This document shows positions 1-10,203 of a stretch of DNA of 64,000 nucleotides, in pieces. The stretch covers positions 62,001 through 126,000 of the forward strand of contig DATEFW010000027.1 in the NCBI GenBank assembly GCA_035280425.1. Reading direction: 5' to 3'. The notes beneath the pieces were generated by a model. It was not told the DNA's origin, did no database searches, and was given only the letters and a program-made list of their open reading frames with translations. This DNA is from QHXW01 sp035280425 (lineage in GTDB: Bacteria > Acidobacteriota > Terriglobia > Bryobacterales > Bryobacteraceae). The position numbers and the translations under genes were made by a program. The stretch's first letter is position 1. Each line of letters opens with the position of its first letter.

Positions 1-389
1 TGGGTGGATCGGCTTCGCAGCGACCCAACGTTGTGGGTCCGATCAGTCTGCACTTTTCACCCGATCCCGGTCTGGGCGGAGACAATCCGAACAAGGTCAC
101 CGACTCGGGCCTGGCGCAGCCGCTGGTCGGGCATTTCGGAAATCTTGGGCGAAATTCGTTGCGCCTGAATCCGAATATCAACGCGGACTGGGTCCTGGGA
201 AAGGATTTCAAGATTTTCGAGCGCCTTTCGACTCAGTTCCAGTGCCACTTCTATAACATGTTCAACAACACCACGTTCAGCCCGGGAACCACGGTTTGGA
301 GGCTGAGCGGGCGGTCGACTTTCGGCTATTACAGCACGACCGACAGCAACACCCGCAACATCCAGCTGGTTCTGCGGCTCAACTTCTAA
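1..389 (+). CDS. TonB-dependent receptor, C-terminal end (partial)
   Basis: Frame 3 is open from the left edge and stops with TAA at 387-389, so only the last ~128 residues of a larger protein are present. The last strands (motifs MFNNTTFSPG and IQLVLRLNF, ending in Phe) match the C-terminal beta-strand of Oar/CarboxypepD_reg-type TonB-dependent receptors that are abundant in Acidobacteria; this assignment is from memory of the family. Such proteins form outer-membrane barrels for uptake of large substrates. An ATG/GTG near position 33 is internal, not the real start. A strong hairpin follows the stop directly. Substrate cannot be inferred. Confidence 0.8.
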   Translation, partial: GGSASQRPNVVGPISLHFSPDPGLGGDNPNKVTDSGLAQPLVGHFGNLGRNSLRLNPNINADWVLGKDFKIFERLSTQFQCHFYNMFNNTTFSPGTTVWRLSGRSTFGYYSTTDSNTRNIQLVLRLNF

Positions 390-398
390 ACGCTCCAT

Positions 399-431
399 GG
401 GGCAGGTCAGGCGATTGCGCCGGTCCTGCCC
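399..431 (+). terminator. Rho-independent-type terminator after the TonB receptor
   Basis: GGGCAGG (400-406) pairs with CCTGCCC (425-431). An inner GGCG/CGCC stem (410-413 with 418-421) closes on ATTG. It starts 10 nt after the receptor stop and is followed by a weakly T-rich stretch (atctcttct). Confidence 0.75.
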
Positions 432-509
432 ATCTCTTCTGGCCTCCTGAACTAAATTCCATTTTGTTGCAAGCCAGGATTTTCCGTTTGTGCGAACGTC
501 AGTTGTCCC

Positions 510-849
510 ATGCGGCTGGATATGACATCCCTCCGACCTGCGCCGCACCTTCGAAGAAGGCGAGCGCCTGCCATCCCGGCTCTCCTGTTATACGAATATC
601 CGTGGTCCGCGGCGGCGCGAAGAACTAGCCGCGCAGGAGGCGCTATTTCCTAAAGAAACAGCGCTGGCATTCGGCTTTGAAGAAGCCGGAATCTCCGCCG
701 CGCTCTACAGGCGCGTGAGACGTCCGCGCGGCCGCGAAATGGACCTCGCGGTCGCGGCGCACGCCATCGGCAAAGGTTGTGCGCTGTGGACGCTTAACGC
801 CGCCGATTTCCGCGATATCCCCGGCCTGGGGCTCTGGCAGACCCGCTGA
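510..849 (+). pseudogene. VapC-like PIN-domain toxin, frameshifted remnant
   Basis: The C-terminal half is open in frame 1 and ends at TGA 847-849. It reads RGPRRREELAAQEALFP, then RRVRRPRGREMDLAVAAHA, then LWTLNAADFRDIPGL, which is the typical second half of a PIN-domain ribonuclease including the D-x-x-D region. Upstream pieces of the same fold lie in different frames: MRLDMTSL in frame 3 from 510 (with the first acidic residue), FEEGERLP in frame 1 near 553-570, and AIPALLLYEYP in frame 3 near 570-602. At least two or three frame changes and a small deletion are needed to join them. No antitoxin gene is visible upstream. I judge it a decayed toxin, not a functional gene. Confidence 0.72.
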
Positions 850-909
850 AAAATTTAGACGCCGGACCGGTCGCCCTCCGGGCCTGTGTGCTTTGTTACG
901 CCCTGCTCG

Positions 910-939
910 TTGTACGCTACTTTCCATTTTTGATATAGT
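910..939 (+). promoter_or_regulatory. putative sigma70 promoter of the molybdenum hydroxylase operon
   Basis: TTGTAC (910-915) and TATAGT (934-939) are 18 nt apart in an AT-rich patch otherwise unusual here. They lie about 70 nt upstream of the GTG start at 1009. Assigned by pattern only. Confidence 0.45.
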
Positions 940-1008
940 TAACTCGTTTCCAAGACCGGAATTTTCGTATTTCAACCAACCTCGAGGTACGCGAAAGGAA
1001 GGTGTCGA

Positions 1009-1650
1009 GTGAGTTCCAAGAAAGATCCTGACGCTCCCGCGAAGCCCCGCAACGGTTTCTCGCGGCGCGGTTTCATTCGCGGCGTGGGCATCGGTTCGGG
1101 CGCGCTGGGCAGCGGGCTGCTCCAAACCGCTTCCAATGCAGCGCCGGCCGGCAACGTCGCCGGACCGGGAGCGGTGCCAGTCACTCTCAAGATCAACGGC
1201 AAACCTTATAACCTGACGATTGAGCCGCGGGTCACTCTGATCGACGCGCTCCGCAATCATCTGGATCACACGGGCGCCAAGAAAGTTTGCGACCGCGCGA
1301 CCTGCGGCGCGTGCACCGTCATCATGGACGGCAAAGTGGTCTATAGCTGCACGGTGCTGGCCATCGATGCGCAAGGCAAAGACATCCAGACTATCGAAGG
1401 CATCGCGCAGAATGGCAGGCTGCATCCCGTCTCGGCGGCGTTCGTCAATCACGACGCACAGCAGTGCGGCTACTGCACGCCGGGCTTCGTGATGGCGGCC
1501 AAGGGATTTTTGGATAAGCATCCGAATCCCACGCTCGAAGACGTCGAGAAGGGGCTGAGCGGCAATCTCTGCCGCTGCGGAACCTACATGGGTATCCGCC
1601 CGGCGGTGCTCGAAGCGGCGAAGGAAATGAGAGGAGGACGAAATGCCTGA
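1009..1650 (+). CDS. xanthine dehydrogenase family, 2Fe-2S subunit (Tat-exported)
   Basis: Electron-transfer subunit of a three-part molybdenum hydroxylase; it carries two [2Fe-2S] clusters between the molybdenum centre and FAD. Seen: a twin-arginine signal (SRRGFIRGVGIGSGA, residues ~21-36); an N-terminal plant-ferredoxin motif (CDRATCGACTV followed by a fourth Cys in YSC); and the C-terminal all-alpha cluster (CGYCTPGF and NLCRCGTY). At 213 aa it is longer than cytosolic CoxS-type subunits (~160 aa) because of the signal. The GTG start is chosen because AGGAAGG (996-1002) lies 6 nt upstream. Its 3' end overlaps the next gene by 8 nt. The Tat signal suggests a periplasmic enzyme of the PaoABC type, with the other subunits exported as passengers (inference). 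Confidence 0.93.
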   Translation: MSSKKDPDAPAKPRNGFSRRGFIRGVGIGSGALGSGLLQTASNAAPAGNVAGPGAVPVTLKINGKPYNLTIEPRVTLIDALRNHLDHTGAKKVCDRATCGACTVIMDGKVVYSCTVLAIDAQGKDIQTIEGIAQNGRLHPVSAAFVNHDAQQCGYCTPGFVMAAKGFLDKHPNPTLEDVEKGLSGNLCRCGTYMGIRPAVLEAAKEMRGGRNA

Positions 1651-3775
1651 CTATAGCTGGCCTCCTATGGATAAGCGCCGGGTGATCGGCAAGCCCACCA
1701 AGCGTGTGGATGGCGGCATGAAAGCCAGCGGACGCGCCAAGTACGCATCCGACTTGAATCAGAAGGATCTGCTTTTCGGGGCGCTGCTGAGTTCGCCCCA
1801 CGCGCATGCGCGCGTGACGAGCATCGATACGGCCGAGGCTGAAAAACTTCCGGGCGTGACTGCGGTCCGCGTGATTGCGCCCGCAGGCACCGAAGTGATG
1901 TGGCAGGGAGCGGAAATTGCGGCGGTCGCGGCGACCACCGAAGAAGTGGCCAAGGACGCGACCCGCAAAATCAAGGTCCAATACGAAGTCCTGCCTCACC
2001 TGGTGCGCGAAGACGATCTCTCGAAAGCCGGGGCGCGCGCGAAGTCCGCGGGCGAGCAGGTGAAAGGTGATCCAGATAAAGCCTTCCAGGAAGCCGAGGT
2101 GGTTTCCGAAGGCGAGTATGGCATCCCGGTAATCACGCACTGCTGCCTCGAGCCGCACGGGCAGGCGGTCGAGTGGAAGGGCGATCGCGTCAATCTATAT
2201 CCCTCCACCCAAAACGTATCGGGCATAGGCGGCGACCTTTCGACAAATCTGAAAGTTCCGGCGTCCAGCGTCCATACGAACATGCAGTTTGTGGGCGGCG
2301 GTTTCGGGAGCAAGTTTGCCGCCGACCGCTGGGGCGTTGAAAGCGCTCATCTCTCTAAAGCCAGCAACGGGCGTGCCGTGAAGCTGTTCCTCGAGCGCGC
2401 TACCGAGCTGATGATCGCCGGGAATCGGCCCTCGGCCTACGCCAAAGTGAAGGTTGGAGCGAAGAAGGATGGGACCATCACCGTGTGGCAGTCCGAATCC
2501 TGGGCCACCGGCGGTTATGGCGGTGGAGGCAGCCCGCCCCTGCCGTACGTTTTCGACATTCCCAACCAGCGCAAAACGCACACCGCCGTTTCCATCAACG
2601 CGGGCGGGCAGCGCGCCTGGCGCGCTCCGAACAACCAGCAGGGCTGCTACCTGACCTGCACGGCGCTGGAAGACCTGGCTGCCAAGCTGAATATGGACCC
2701 GGTCGAAGTCTTCTCGAAAAACGCCGGGCTGTCGGCACGCGGCGACGTCTACCGCGCGCAGTTGCAAAAAGCCGCGGAGCTGATCGACTGGAAAAAGCTC
2801 TGGCATCCGCGGGGCGACGCCGGTTCCGGGCACGTCAAGCGCGGCCTGGGCCTGGCGGTGCACACCTGGGGCGGCGGCGGCCACAACAGCCAGTGCCGCA
2901 CCAACATTCACCCGGATGGCACGGTGGAAGTCGAGCTGTGCAGCCAGGATCTGGGCACCGGCACGCGAACCGTAATTACCATGGTCGCGGCCGAGACCCT
3001 GGGGCTGCCGCTTGGCGCGATCACGCTCAAGATCGGCGACAACTCGCTTCCGCCGTCGGGACCTTCCGGCGGATCGACTACGGTCGGCGGCGTTTCCTCG
3101 TCGACCCGGAAATCAACCACCAACGCTTTGAACAAGCTGTTCGAAGCTGTGGCGCCGTCGCTCGGGACGTCCGCCGATCAGCTCGAAGCGCTCGACGGGC
3201 GCATTCAGGTGAAGGGCAATTCGTCCAAGAGCCTGACGTGGAAAGCGGCCTGCCAGAAGCTGGGGGTCAACAAGATCTCCGAAATGGGAGAGAACAACCA
3301 GCGCAACCCGGGCGGGCTCAACTCGAGCGGCGTCGGCGGCGTGCAGATGGCCGACGTTTCGGTCGATACCGAGACCGGCATCGTGAAGATGAACAAGATG
3401 GTGGCGGTGCAGGACATGGGACTGGTGATCAACCCCAAGACGGCGGAAAGCCAGATCCACGGCGCCTGCATCATGGGGATCTGCGCGGCCCTGATGGAGG
3501 AACGCATCATGGACGAGCAGACGGGCCTCATGCTGAATCCCGACATGGAGTTCAACAAACTGGCCGGGATCGGCGATGTCGGCGAGATCGTGGCGCATCT
3601 GGATATTACGCCGGAGCACGATAAGCGCGGAGTGGTCGGCCTGGGTGAGCCGCCGGCGATCTCCGGGATTACGGCCATCGCGAACGCCGTGGCGAATGCC
3701 ATTGGGGTGCGCGTCGCCAACGTGCCTTTGACTCCCAACCGGGTGCTCGAGGCGCTCGAAAGGAGGAATGCATAG
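1643..3775 (+). CDS. xanthine dehydrogenase family, molybdopterin-binding subunit
   Basis: Catalytic molybdenum-cofactor subunit, 710 aa, with the usual order of an Ald_Xan_dh_C N-terminal part and a large Mo-binding part. Visible signatures are QFVGGGFGSKF, GGQRAWRAP, GPSGGSTTVGG and the C-terminal GLGEPPAISG, whose Glu is the catalytic base position. The loop reads GQRAWRA, not the AYRCSFR of aerobic CO dehydrogenase, so it is an aldehyde/purine/N-heterocycle-type hydroxylase with unknown substrate. It has no signal of its own, consistent with piggy-back Tat export. The ATG follows GAGGAGG and overlaps the upstream gene by 8 nt. The next gene begins immediately after its stop. Confidence 0.93.
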   Translation: MPDYSWPPMDKRRVIGKPTKRVDGGMKASGRAKYASDLNQKDLLFGALLSSPHAHARVTSIDTAEAEKLPGVTAVRVIAPAGTEVMWQGAEIAAVAATTEEVAKDATRKIKVQYEVLPHLVREDDLSKAGARAKSAGEQVKGDPDKAFQEAEVVSEGEYGIPVITHCCLEPHGQAVEWKGDRVNLYPSTQNVSGIGGDLSTNLKVPASSVHTNMQFVGGGFGSKFAADRWGVESAHLSKASNGRAVKLFLERATELMIAGNRPSAYAKVKVGAKKDGTITVWQSESWATGGYGGGGSPPLPYVFDIPNQRKTHTAVSINAGGQRAWRAPNNQQGCYLTCTALEDLAAKLNMDPVEVFSKNAGLSARGDVYRAQLQKAAELIDWKKLWHPRGDAGSGHVKRGLGLAVHTWGGGGHNSQCRTNIHPDGTVEVELCSQDLGTGTRTVITMVAAETLGLPLGAITLKIGDNSLPPSGPSGGSTTVGGVSSSTRKSTTNALNKLFEAVAPSLGTSADQLEALDGRIQVKGNSSKSLTWKAACQKLGVNKISEMGENNQRNPGGLNSSGVGGVQMADVSVDTETGIVKMNKMVAVQDMGLVINPKTAESQIHGACIMGICAALMEERIMDEQTGLMLNPDMEFNKLAGIGDVGEIVAHLDITPEHDKRGVVGLGEPPAISGITAIANAVANAIGVRVANVPLTPNRVLEALERRNA

Positions 3776-4756
3776 ATGCAAGCCTTCGAATACGCAAATC
3801 CATCGACCTTACAGGAAGCGCTGGGGCTGCTTTCTTCGAAGCACGGCGAAGCCGATGTTCTGGCGGGCGGGACCGACCTGATCAGCCTCATGAAAGAATA
3901 TCTCGCCACGCCCAAACGCGTGGTTAATATTAAGGGCATCAAGGAACTCGGCGGGATTCAATCCACCAAGACCGGGCTGCGCATTGGCGCAACGGTGACC
4001 ATTGACGAGCTTGCCGAATCGGCCGAGGTTCACAGGTCATTTCCCTCTTTGACCGAAGCTGCGCGGGGCGTTACGAGCCCGCAGATGCGCCATATGGGCA
4101 CCGTCGCCGGCGATCTATGCCAGCGGCCGCGCTGCTGGTATTTCCGGCAGGGTTTCGGGCTGCTTGCCATGAAAGACGGCAAGTCGCTCATTCCGGACGG
4201 TGAGAACCGCTACCACGCCATTCTGGGGAACTCGGGGCCGGCATATTTTGTGAGCGCCTCGAGCCTGGGACCGGCGCTGGTGGCGCTCAATGCCAAGATC
4301 CGGGTGGCTTCGGGGTCGGGGCATCGCGACGTGGCGGCTTCGAAATTCTTCGTCACGCCGGAGAATGAGAACGCGCGGGAAATCGCGCTGGCGCCGAACG
4401 AGATCGTGACCGAAATCCTGGTGCCGCACGAGGGAACGAAAAACGCGACCTACGAAGTCCGGCAAAAGACGGCGCTCGACTGGCCGTTGGCTGCGGCATC
4501 GGTGGCGCTCCGGATGAAGGGCAGCACGGTGTCATCGGCGCGGGTTGTGCTGGGCCATGTAGCGCCCACGCCCTGGCTGGCAGAAGCGGCCGGCCAGGCG
4601 CTCGCCGGCAAAGCGGTCACGGCGGAATCCGCGGAGGAAGCCGCTAAAGCCGCGGTTGCCGACGCCAAGCCGCTCAGCCAGAACGGCTACAAAGTCCAAC
4701 TGGCGCGCGTGGCCGTGAAGCGGGCGCTGCTCGAGGCGGTTCGCGCGAGGACATAA
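3776..4756 (+). CDS. xanthine dehydrogenase family, FAD-binding subunit
   Basis: FAD subunit that passes electrons to the final acceptor, 326 aa. The N-terminal FAD-binding motif is LAGGTDLISLMKEY (~residues 31-44), with MRHMGTVAGDLCQRP around residue 105, followed by a CO_deh_flav_C domain. The stretch CQRPRCWYFRQGFG resembles PaoB/YagS, which carries an extra [4Fe-4S] cluster. The second cysteine pair expected after it is missing here: the line reads LLAMKDGKSLIPDGENRYH. The extra cluster is therefore probably absent. It is contiguous with the Mo subunit (stop TAG touches ATG) and has GGAGG upstream. Confidence 0.92.
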   Translation: MQAFEYANPSTLQEALGLLSSKHGEADVLAGGTDLISLMKEYLATPKRVVNIKGIKELGGIQSTKTGLRIGATVTIDELAESAEVHRSFPSLTEAARGVTSPQMRHMGTVAGDLCQRPRCWYFRQGFGLLAMKDGKSLIPDGENRYHAILGNSGPAYFVSASSLGPALVALNAKIRVASGSGHRDVAASKFFVTPENENAREIALAPNEIVTEILVPHEGTKNATYEVRQKTALDWPLAAASVALRMKGSTVSSARVVLGHVAPTPWLAEAAGQALAGKAVTAESAEEAAKAAVADAKPLSQNGYKVQLARVAVKRALLEAVRART

Positions 4757-4760
4757 GCCT

Positions 4761-4991
4761 ATGCCGCAAGCATCGGGCGAGCGCACCGGGCTGACGGTGA
4801 TCGGCGAAGACCGCTGCGCCAATCTGCGCTGGAAAGGCATGTATATCGAGGCGGCCTGGGACCCAACGGTCCAGCACTCGAACGACCGTGCCTTCTGGTG
4901 CCAGCATACCTACACGTGCCTGGGGCCGGACCAAAAGCTCGTAGACGATTACGAGTGCAATCCGGCCCGCGGGTGCTATCAGGCGCTATAA
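4761..4991 (+). CDS. small Cys-containing hypothetical protein of the Mo-hydroxylase operon
   Basis: A 76-aa protein that starts 4 nt after the FAD subunit stop, so very likely co-transcribed. No signal peptide or membrane segment is seen. It has five cysteines (DRCAN, FWCQHTYTCLG, YECN, RGCY) and several aromatic residues, suggesting a metal- or disulfide-stabilised small domain. I do not recognise the family. Position suggests an accessory or maturation role for the hydroxylase (inference). A longer frame overlapping its end is the upstream extension of the next gene and is not used. Confidence 0.6.
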   Translation: MPQASGERTGLTVIGEDRCANLRWKGMYIEAAWDPTVQHSNDRAFWCQHTYTCLGPDQKLVDDYECNPARGCYQAL

Positions 4992-5065
4992 GATTCACAA
5001 TTGTTGCGACCGGGCGGCGCCGGGTACCATCCAACGGGTGTATACTTTCGTTGAGGAGGCTTGGG

Positions 5066-5755
5066 ATGAAGAGATTTGTGTGGACAATGGCGGCATTGTC
5101 CCTGGCTGCTTGTCCAATTTTTGCCGCAGCAATTCCCTCCGGCACAATTAATGGCAATTACGTAGAGGCCCGCACGGCGGACGTCTACACCGGCCCTTGT
5201 TTCGCGAACGCAGAGGTCGGCCAGGTTGGCGAGCTTGCGGTGATGGGCTGGAAAGTGAACAAAGGCTCGTGGAACGGCGTGGCGCTCGATGGCCTGGGAG
5301 TCGTGGGCGTCGTGCGCGCTTCGGCGACTCTCGGCGATGTCTACCATTCGGCATATCCGGTGAAATCGGTGCTAATCGTGGACAGCCGCGCCAATGCCGA
5401 GCAGCGTCTCGCTCTGATGAGCTTCGCCAAACGCATGGGTGGCGATCTGCTTCAGGACGTGGTACGGGTGGATTATCAGCCGATCGACCTGACCCTGGCG
5501 AATGGCAGCGTGCATAGCATGAAGGCTACGCTGACCGCCGGCAGTCTGGCGAAGATCCAGACCCGGGCGATCAACGAAAACGATGCCATCTGCCATAACG
5601 AAGAAGTCTGGTACCTGCCGCTGACCAAAGTGCAGCACGCCATGCCGGCATATGCCCTGGCGAACAGCTTCAACGGAAAAGGCCTGGGCGAAACCTGGTC
5701 AAGCCCCGACAAGCGCAGCGCGTTTGTAGCGAGCTTCCAGGCGCCATCGGAATAA
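5066..5755 (+). CDS. exported DUF1326-like protein
   Basis: A 229-aa protein with an N-terminal signal peptide (MKRFVWTMAALSLAACPIFA). The mature part begins NGNYVEARTADVYTGPCF and resembles DUF1326 proteins (family recognised from memory; molecular function unknown). The ATG at 5066 is chosen because GAGGAGG lies just upstream (5053-5059) and the signal peptide begins there; the frame is open further upstream but that part reads as non-coding. A perfect terminator follows 30 nt after the stop. Confidence 0.75.
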   Translation: MKRFVWTMAALSLAACPIFAAAIPSGTINGNYVEARTADVYTGPCFANAEVGQVGELAVMGWKVNKGSWNGVALDGLGVVGVVRASATLGDVYHSAYPVKSVLIVDSRANAEQRLALMSFAKRMGGDLLQDVVRVDYQPIDLTLANGSVHSMKATLTAGSLAKIQTRAINENDAICHNEEVWYLPLTKVQHAMPAYALANSFNGKGLGETWSSPDKRSAFVASFQAPSE

Positions 5756-5784
5756 ACAAGCTATCTGACTGCCGTTCCTTCTCG

Positions 5785-5814
5785 ACCCGGCGAGGTCCAA
5801 ACTCGCCGGGTTTT
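5785..5814 (+). terminator. Rho-independent terminator
   Basis: CCCGGCGAG (5786-5794), loop GTCCAAA, CTCGCCGGG (5802-5810), then TTTT. The 9-bp GC stem with a T-run is canonical and ends the Mo-hydroxylase/DUF1326 unit. Confidence 0.95.
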
Positions 5815-5918
5815 CATTTGCGCTGCTAATCAGCCGCCTGGCGCCGGCGGCCTCCTCGATTCGATCGCTGATCATCAGGCATGGTGCGCGAGTCCGGGCG
5901 CCGCCGCCAACTCAAGCC

Positions 5919-6488
5919 TCAGCGCGGCCACTCATTGAACCCGCGCCCGCTCAGGATCATTGGCACGCACTTTTCCACCCGCGCTCGTCTGGTTTTTGCC
6001 TGCTTCGCAGATGAGATGTGGAAAATGTATGACTTCCTCCGGCCTGGTGTGAGCATGGCGAATGCCGACCTGAGAACCGCGTTGTCATCCAGCCTTCTTT
6101 GCAACTCGTCAGGAATTGGGTACTCGGAAGGTTTCTTGCGCTCTATTTTCTTCCCGGACTCCTCCAATTCGATGGCTTCGTAGAGGTAATCCTTCAGGGT
6201 CGATCGCAGGGCCGCAATCTCCGAAAGCGAGGTGAATTTAATCCATCGCCCGGCTTGCGTATGCTCGCCAATCCTTTCGAGAACGTGCTTCGGATCTTTG
6301 AGCAGGGCGCCCTTGAAAAACGAGAACGCGCACGATTCCTTGAGCGGGATCACGATCGCCACGTTTTTCTTCAGAAAGGTGAAGCACGGTTTGCCCCACT
6401 TGCGTTCTTCGATCAGGTCGCATTCGAGCGCGATCCGCCGCAGCTTATCTGTTTCCTTCTGCCACTTCTTCGCATAGGGAACTTTCAT
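5919..6488 (-). CDS. YdeI/OmpD-associated family protein (DUF1801-like)
   Basis: A 189-aa soluble protein. The family pattern is clear: KWGKPCFTFLKKNVAI, FFKGALLKDP, LKDYLYEAIELEESG and the C-terminal LTPGRRKSYIFHISSAKQAK followed by TRRARVEKC. In YdeI homologues the first half is a DUF1801 fold and the tail is a Bacteriocin-protection YdeI/OmpD-associated region; the biochemical activity is unknown. The ATG at 6488 (MKVPYAKKWQKE) is where homology begins; 43 residues upstream in the same frame look non-coding. It is monocistronic, on the strand opposite to the upstream unit. About 190 nt separate it from rpoD, with nothing recognisable in them. Confidence 0.85.
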   Translation of the reverse strand: MKVPYAKKWQKETDKLRRIALECDLIEERKWGKPCFTFLKKNVAIVIPLKESCAFSFFKGALLKDPKHVLERIGEHTQAGRWIKFTSLSEIAALRSTLKDYLYEAIELEESGKKIERKKPSEYPIPDELQRRLDDNAVLRSAFAMLTPGRRKSYIFHISSAKQAKTRRARVEKCVPMILSGRGFNEWPR

Positions 6489-6681
6489 CGTTCCAGGCCC
6501 TTTACAAGATTGCAATAGAGTACCTTGCTGCAGCAATGCGGCCTGCTTTTGGCCTTCCACGCTTTCCACCGCCCCATTTCCACAGCTCTTACGGCCGGGA
6601 TTTTCGGCTTGGACCATCCGGTTGGCCCTCGGGGTTGCGGCGTTAAGGGAGCGTTTAATGGGGGCGGGAATTGCGGCGAGC

Positions 6682-8448
<1,767 letters not shown>

Positions 8449-8469
8449 AAACCGGCAGGAAAAAGGGCG

Positions 8470-10203
8470 CTAAACCCGCTCCATCCGCGCGAGTTCCTGC
8501 GTGAGGCGGATGGCCTCTTGCAAGTTGCCTTCCCGCTCCGCCGCCTTCACCCGGGCTTTCAAAGCGGCTCGATCGCTCTCATGCTGCAACGTTTCCAGGC
8601 TCAACAGGCAGGCTTCGCCCTGTTCGAGCGAGAGCATTTCTTCGCCGGTTTCGCTCGAAAGCACCGCCGCAGCCAGCAGCGCGCGGTCGTTGTCTTCGAG
8701 GCGCGCATCCAGTTCACTAAAGACAACAGTTTTGCCCGCCTCGTCGAGCGCAAAAATCGCCTCGAAAATTCGCCGCGTCGAGAAGTGCTCAACCGCCGGC
8801 ATGGTTTTCAGGCGTGGCAGCAGATTCGCCCGCGCCTCCGCATTGACCAGAACAAGATTGAGCAGAATTCCCTCGACGGCACGTACCGGTTCGGCCGCTG
8901 CATGGACAGTTTTTTCGCGCCGCTCGGCGGCAGCCTTGCGGAAACTTTCGAGAACCGGTCCGGCATCTACTCCCAGGTAGCCTGCCACGTCATTGACTAC
9001 CGCCAGCCGCTCGAGTTTGTCGGAAAGCCTCTGGATCGCCGGCAGCAGAAACTGGAACGCGGCCACGCGGCCCTCGGCGGTTTTCATGTCGAACTTGCCG
9101 CGCGCCCGGTCCGCCAGCCAATAGAAATAATTTTTCGCGCCATCGAGCTTCGCCCGGTACGCCTCCGCGCCCCGCTGTTTGCAATATTCGTCCGGGTCCA
9201 GGCCGCCGTCGAGCTCCAGGACGCGGACGTGCATGCCTTCATCCAGCAGCAGGTTAATCGAGCGCTCCGCGGCATTCGCGCCCGCGGCATCGGGATCGAA
9301 ATTCACCACGATCCTTCCCGAATGGCGCTTCATGGCCTGCACCTGCTGTGGGGTCAGCGCTGTCCCGCAACTGGCCACCACTTCGTGGACGCCCGACGCA
9401 TAAACGCCGATCACGTCCATGTAGCCTTCGACCAGCACCACGCGGTCTTTCTGCCGGATGCCGTGCTTGGCGCGGTCGAGATTATAAAGCACGTAGCTCT
9501 TGCGATAGATCGGCGTCTCGGGCGAGTTCAAGTATTTGGCCGGCTCGTTGGCGTCGAGCGCGCGCCCGCCGAAGGCGATGATCTTGCCCGACTCGTTGCG
9601 AATCGGAAAGATCAGCCGGTGGCGGAAGCGGTCGTAAAACGTGCCATCCTCGCGCTTCAGCACCAGGCCCGAAGCTTCCAATTGTTCCGGCGTGAAATTG
9701 TGCCTGGCGAACACGCGCACCAAACCTTGGCCGGAGCGCTCGGCATAGCCCAGACCGAACTCCCGCGCGGTTTCGGGCGTTACGGCGCGGCGCTCGAGAT
9801 ACGCGCGCGTCTCCGCGCCTGCCGGACCCTCGAGATGGGCGCGGAATGTTTCCGCCGCCAGTTCGTGCATCTGGTAAATCGCCGCGCGCAGCTTGGTTTC
9901 GGGATCGGCGTATTCGGAGCGCTTCGGCATGGGCATGCCGTGCTTCTCCGCCAGCAGCTTCAGCGCTTCGTAAAAGCTGAGGCGCTCCATTTCCATCACG
10001 AACTTCAGTACGTCGCCGCCCACGCCGCAGCCGAAGCATTTATAGAATTGATGTCCCGCGTGCACGGAGAACGAAGGCGTCTTTTCGCTGTGAAACGGGC
10101 AAAGGCCCACGTAGCGCGAAGGCCCGGCCTTGCGCAGCCGGACGTACTCCTGGATGACTTGCACGATGTCGACCGAGGATTTGAGCTGCTCTACGAAGTC
10201 CAT
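8470..10203 (-). CDS. dnaG: DNA primase
   Basis: Synthesises RNA primers at the replication fork; 577 aa. Seen: N-terminal CHC2 zinc finger (CPFHSEKTPSF then CFGCGVGGD, residues ~40-65); primase core; Toprim domain with VLVEGYMDV and NFDPDAAG; and a C-terminal helicase-binding region. The ATG at 10203 (MDFVEQLKSS) is the family start; an upstream in-frame Met lies in the preceding gene. This start overlaps the YfhO-like gene by 13 nt, suggesting translational coupling. Confidence 0.97.
   Translation of the reverse strand: MDFVEQLKSSVDIVQVIQEYVRLRKAGPSRYVGLCPFHSEKTPSFSVHAGHQFYKCFGCGVGGDVLKFVMEMERLSFYEALKLLAEKHGMPMPKRSEYADPETKLRAAIYQMHELAAETFRAHLEGPAGAETRAYLERRAVTPETAREFGLGYAERSGQGLVRVFARHNFTPEQLEASGLVLKREDGTFYDRFRHRLIFPIRNESGKIIAFGGRALDANEPAKYLNSPETPIYRKSYVLYNLDRAKHGIRQKDRVVLVEGYMDVIGVYASGVHEVVASCGTALTPQQVQAMKRHSGRIVVNFDPDAAGANAAERSINLLLDEGMHVRVLELDGGLDPDEYCKQRGAEAYRAKLDGAKNYFYWLADRARGKFDMKTAEGRVAAFQFLLPAIQRLSDKLERLAVVNDVAGYLGVDAGPVLESFRKAAAERREKTVHAAAEPVRAVEGILLNLVLVNAEARANLLPRLKTMPAVEHFSTRRIFEAIFALDEAGKTVVFSELDARLEDNDRALLAAAVLSSETGEEMLSLEQGEACLLSLETLQHESDRAALKARVKAAEREGNLQEAIRLTQELARMERV

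Noticed and set aside
1009..4756. Aerobic CO dehydrogenase (coxSLM)
   Set aside because: The active-site AYRCSFR loop is absent and the small subunit has a Tat signal.
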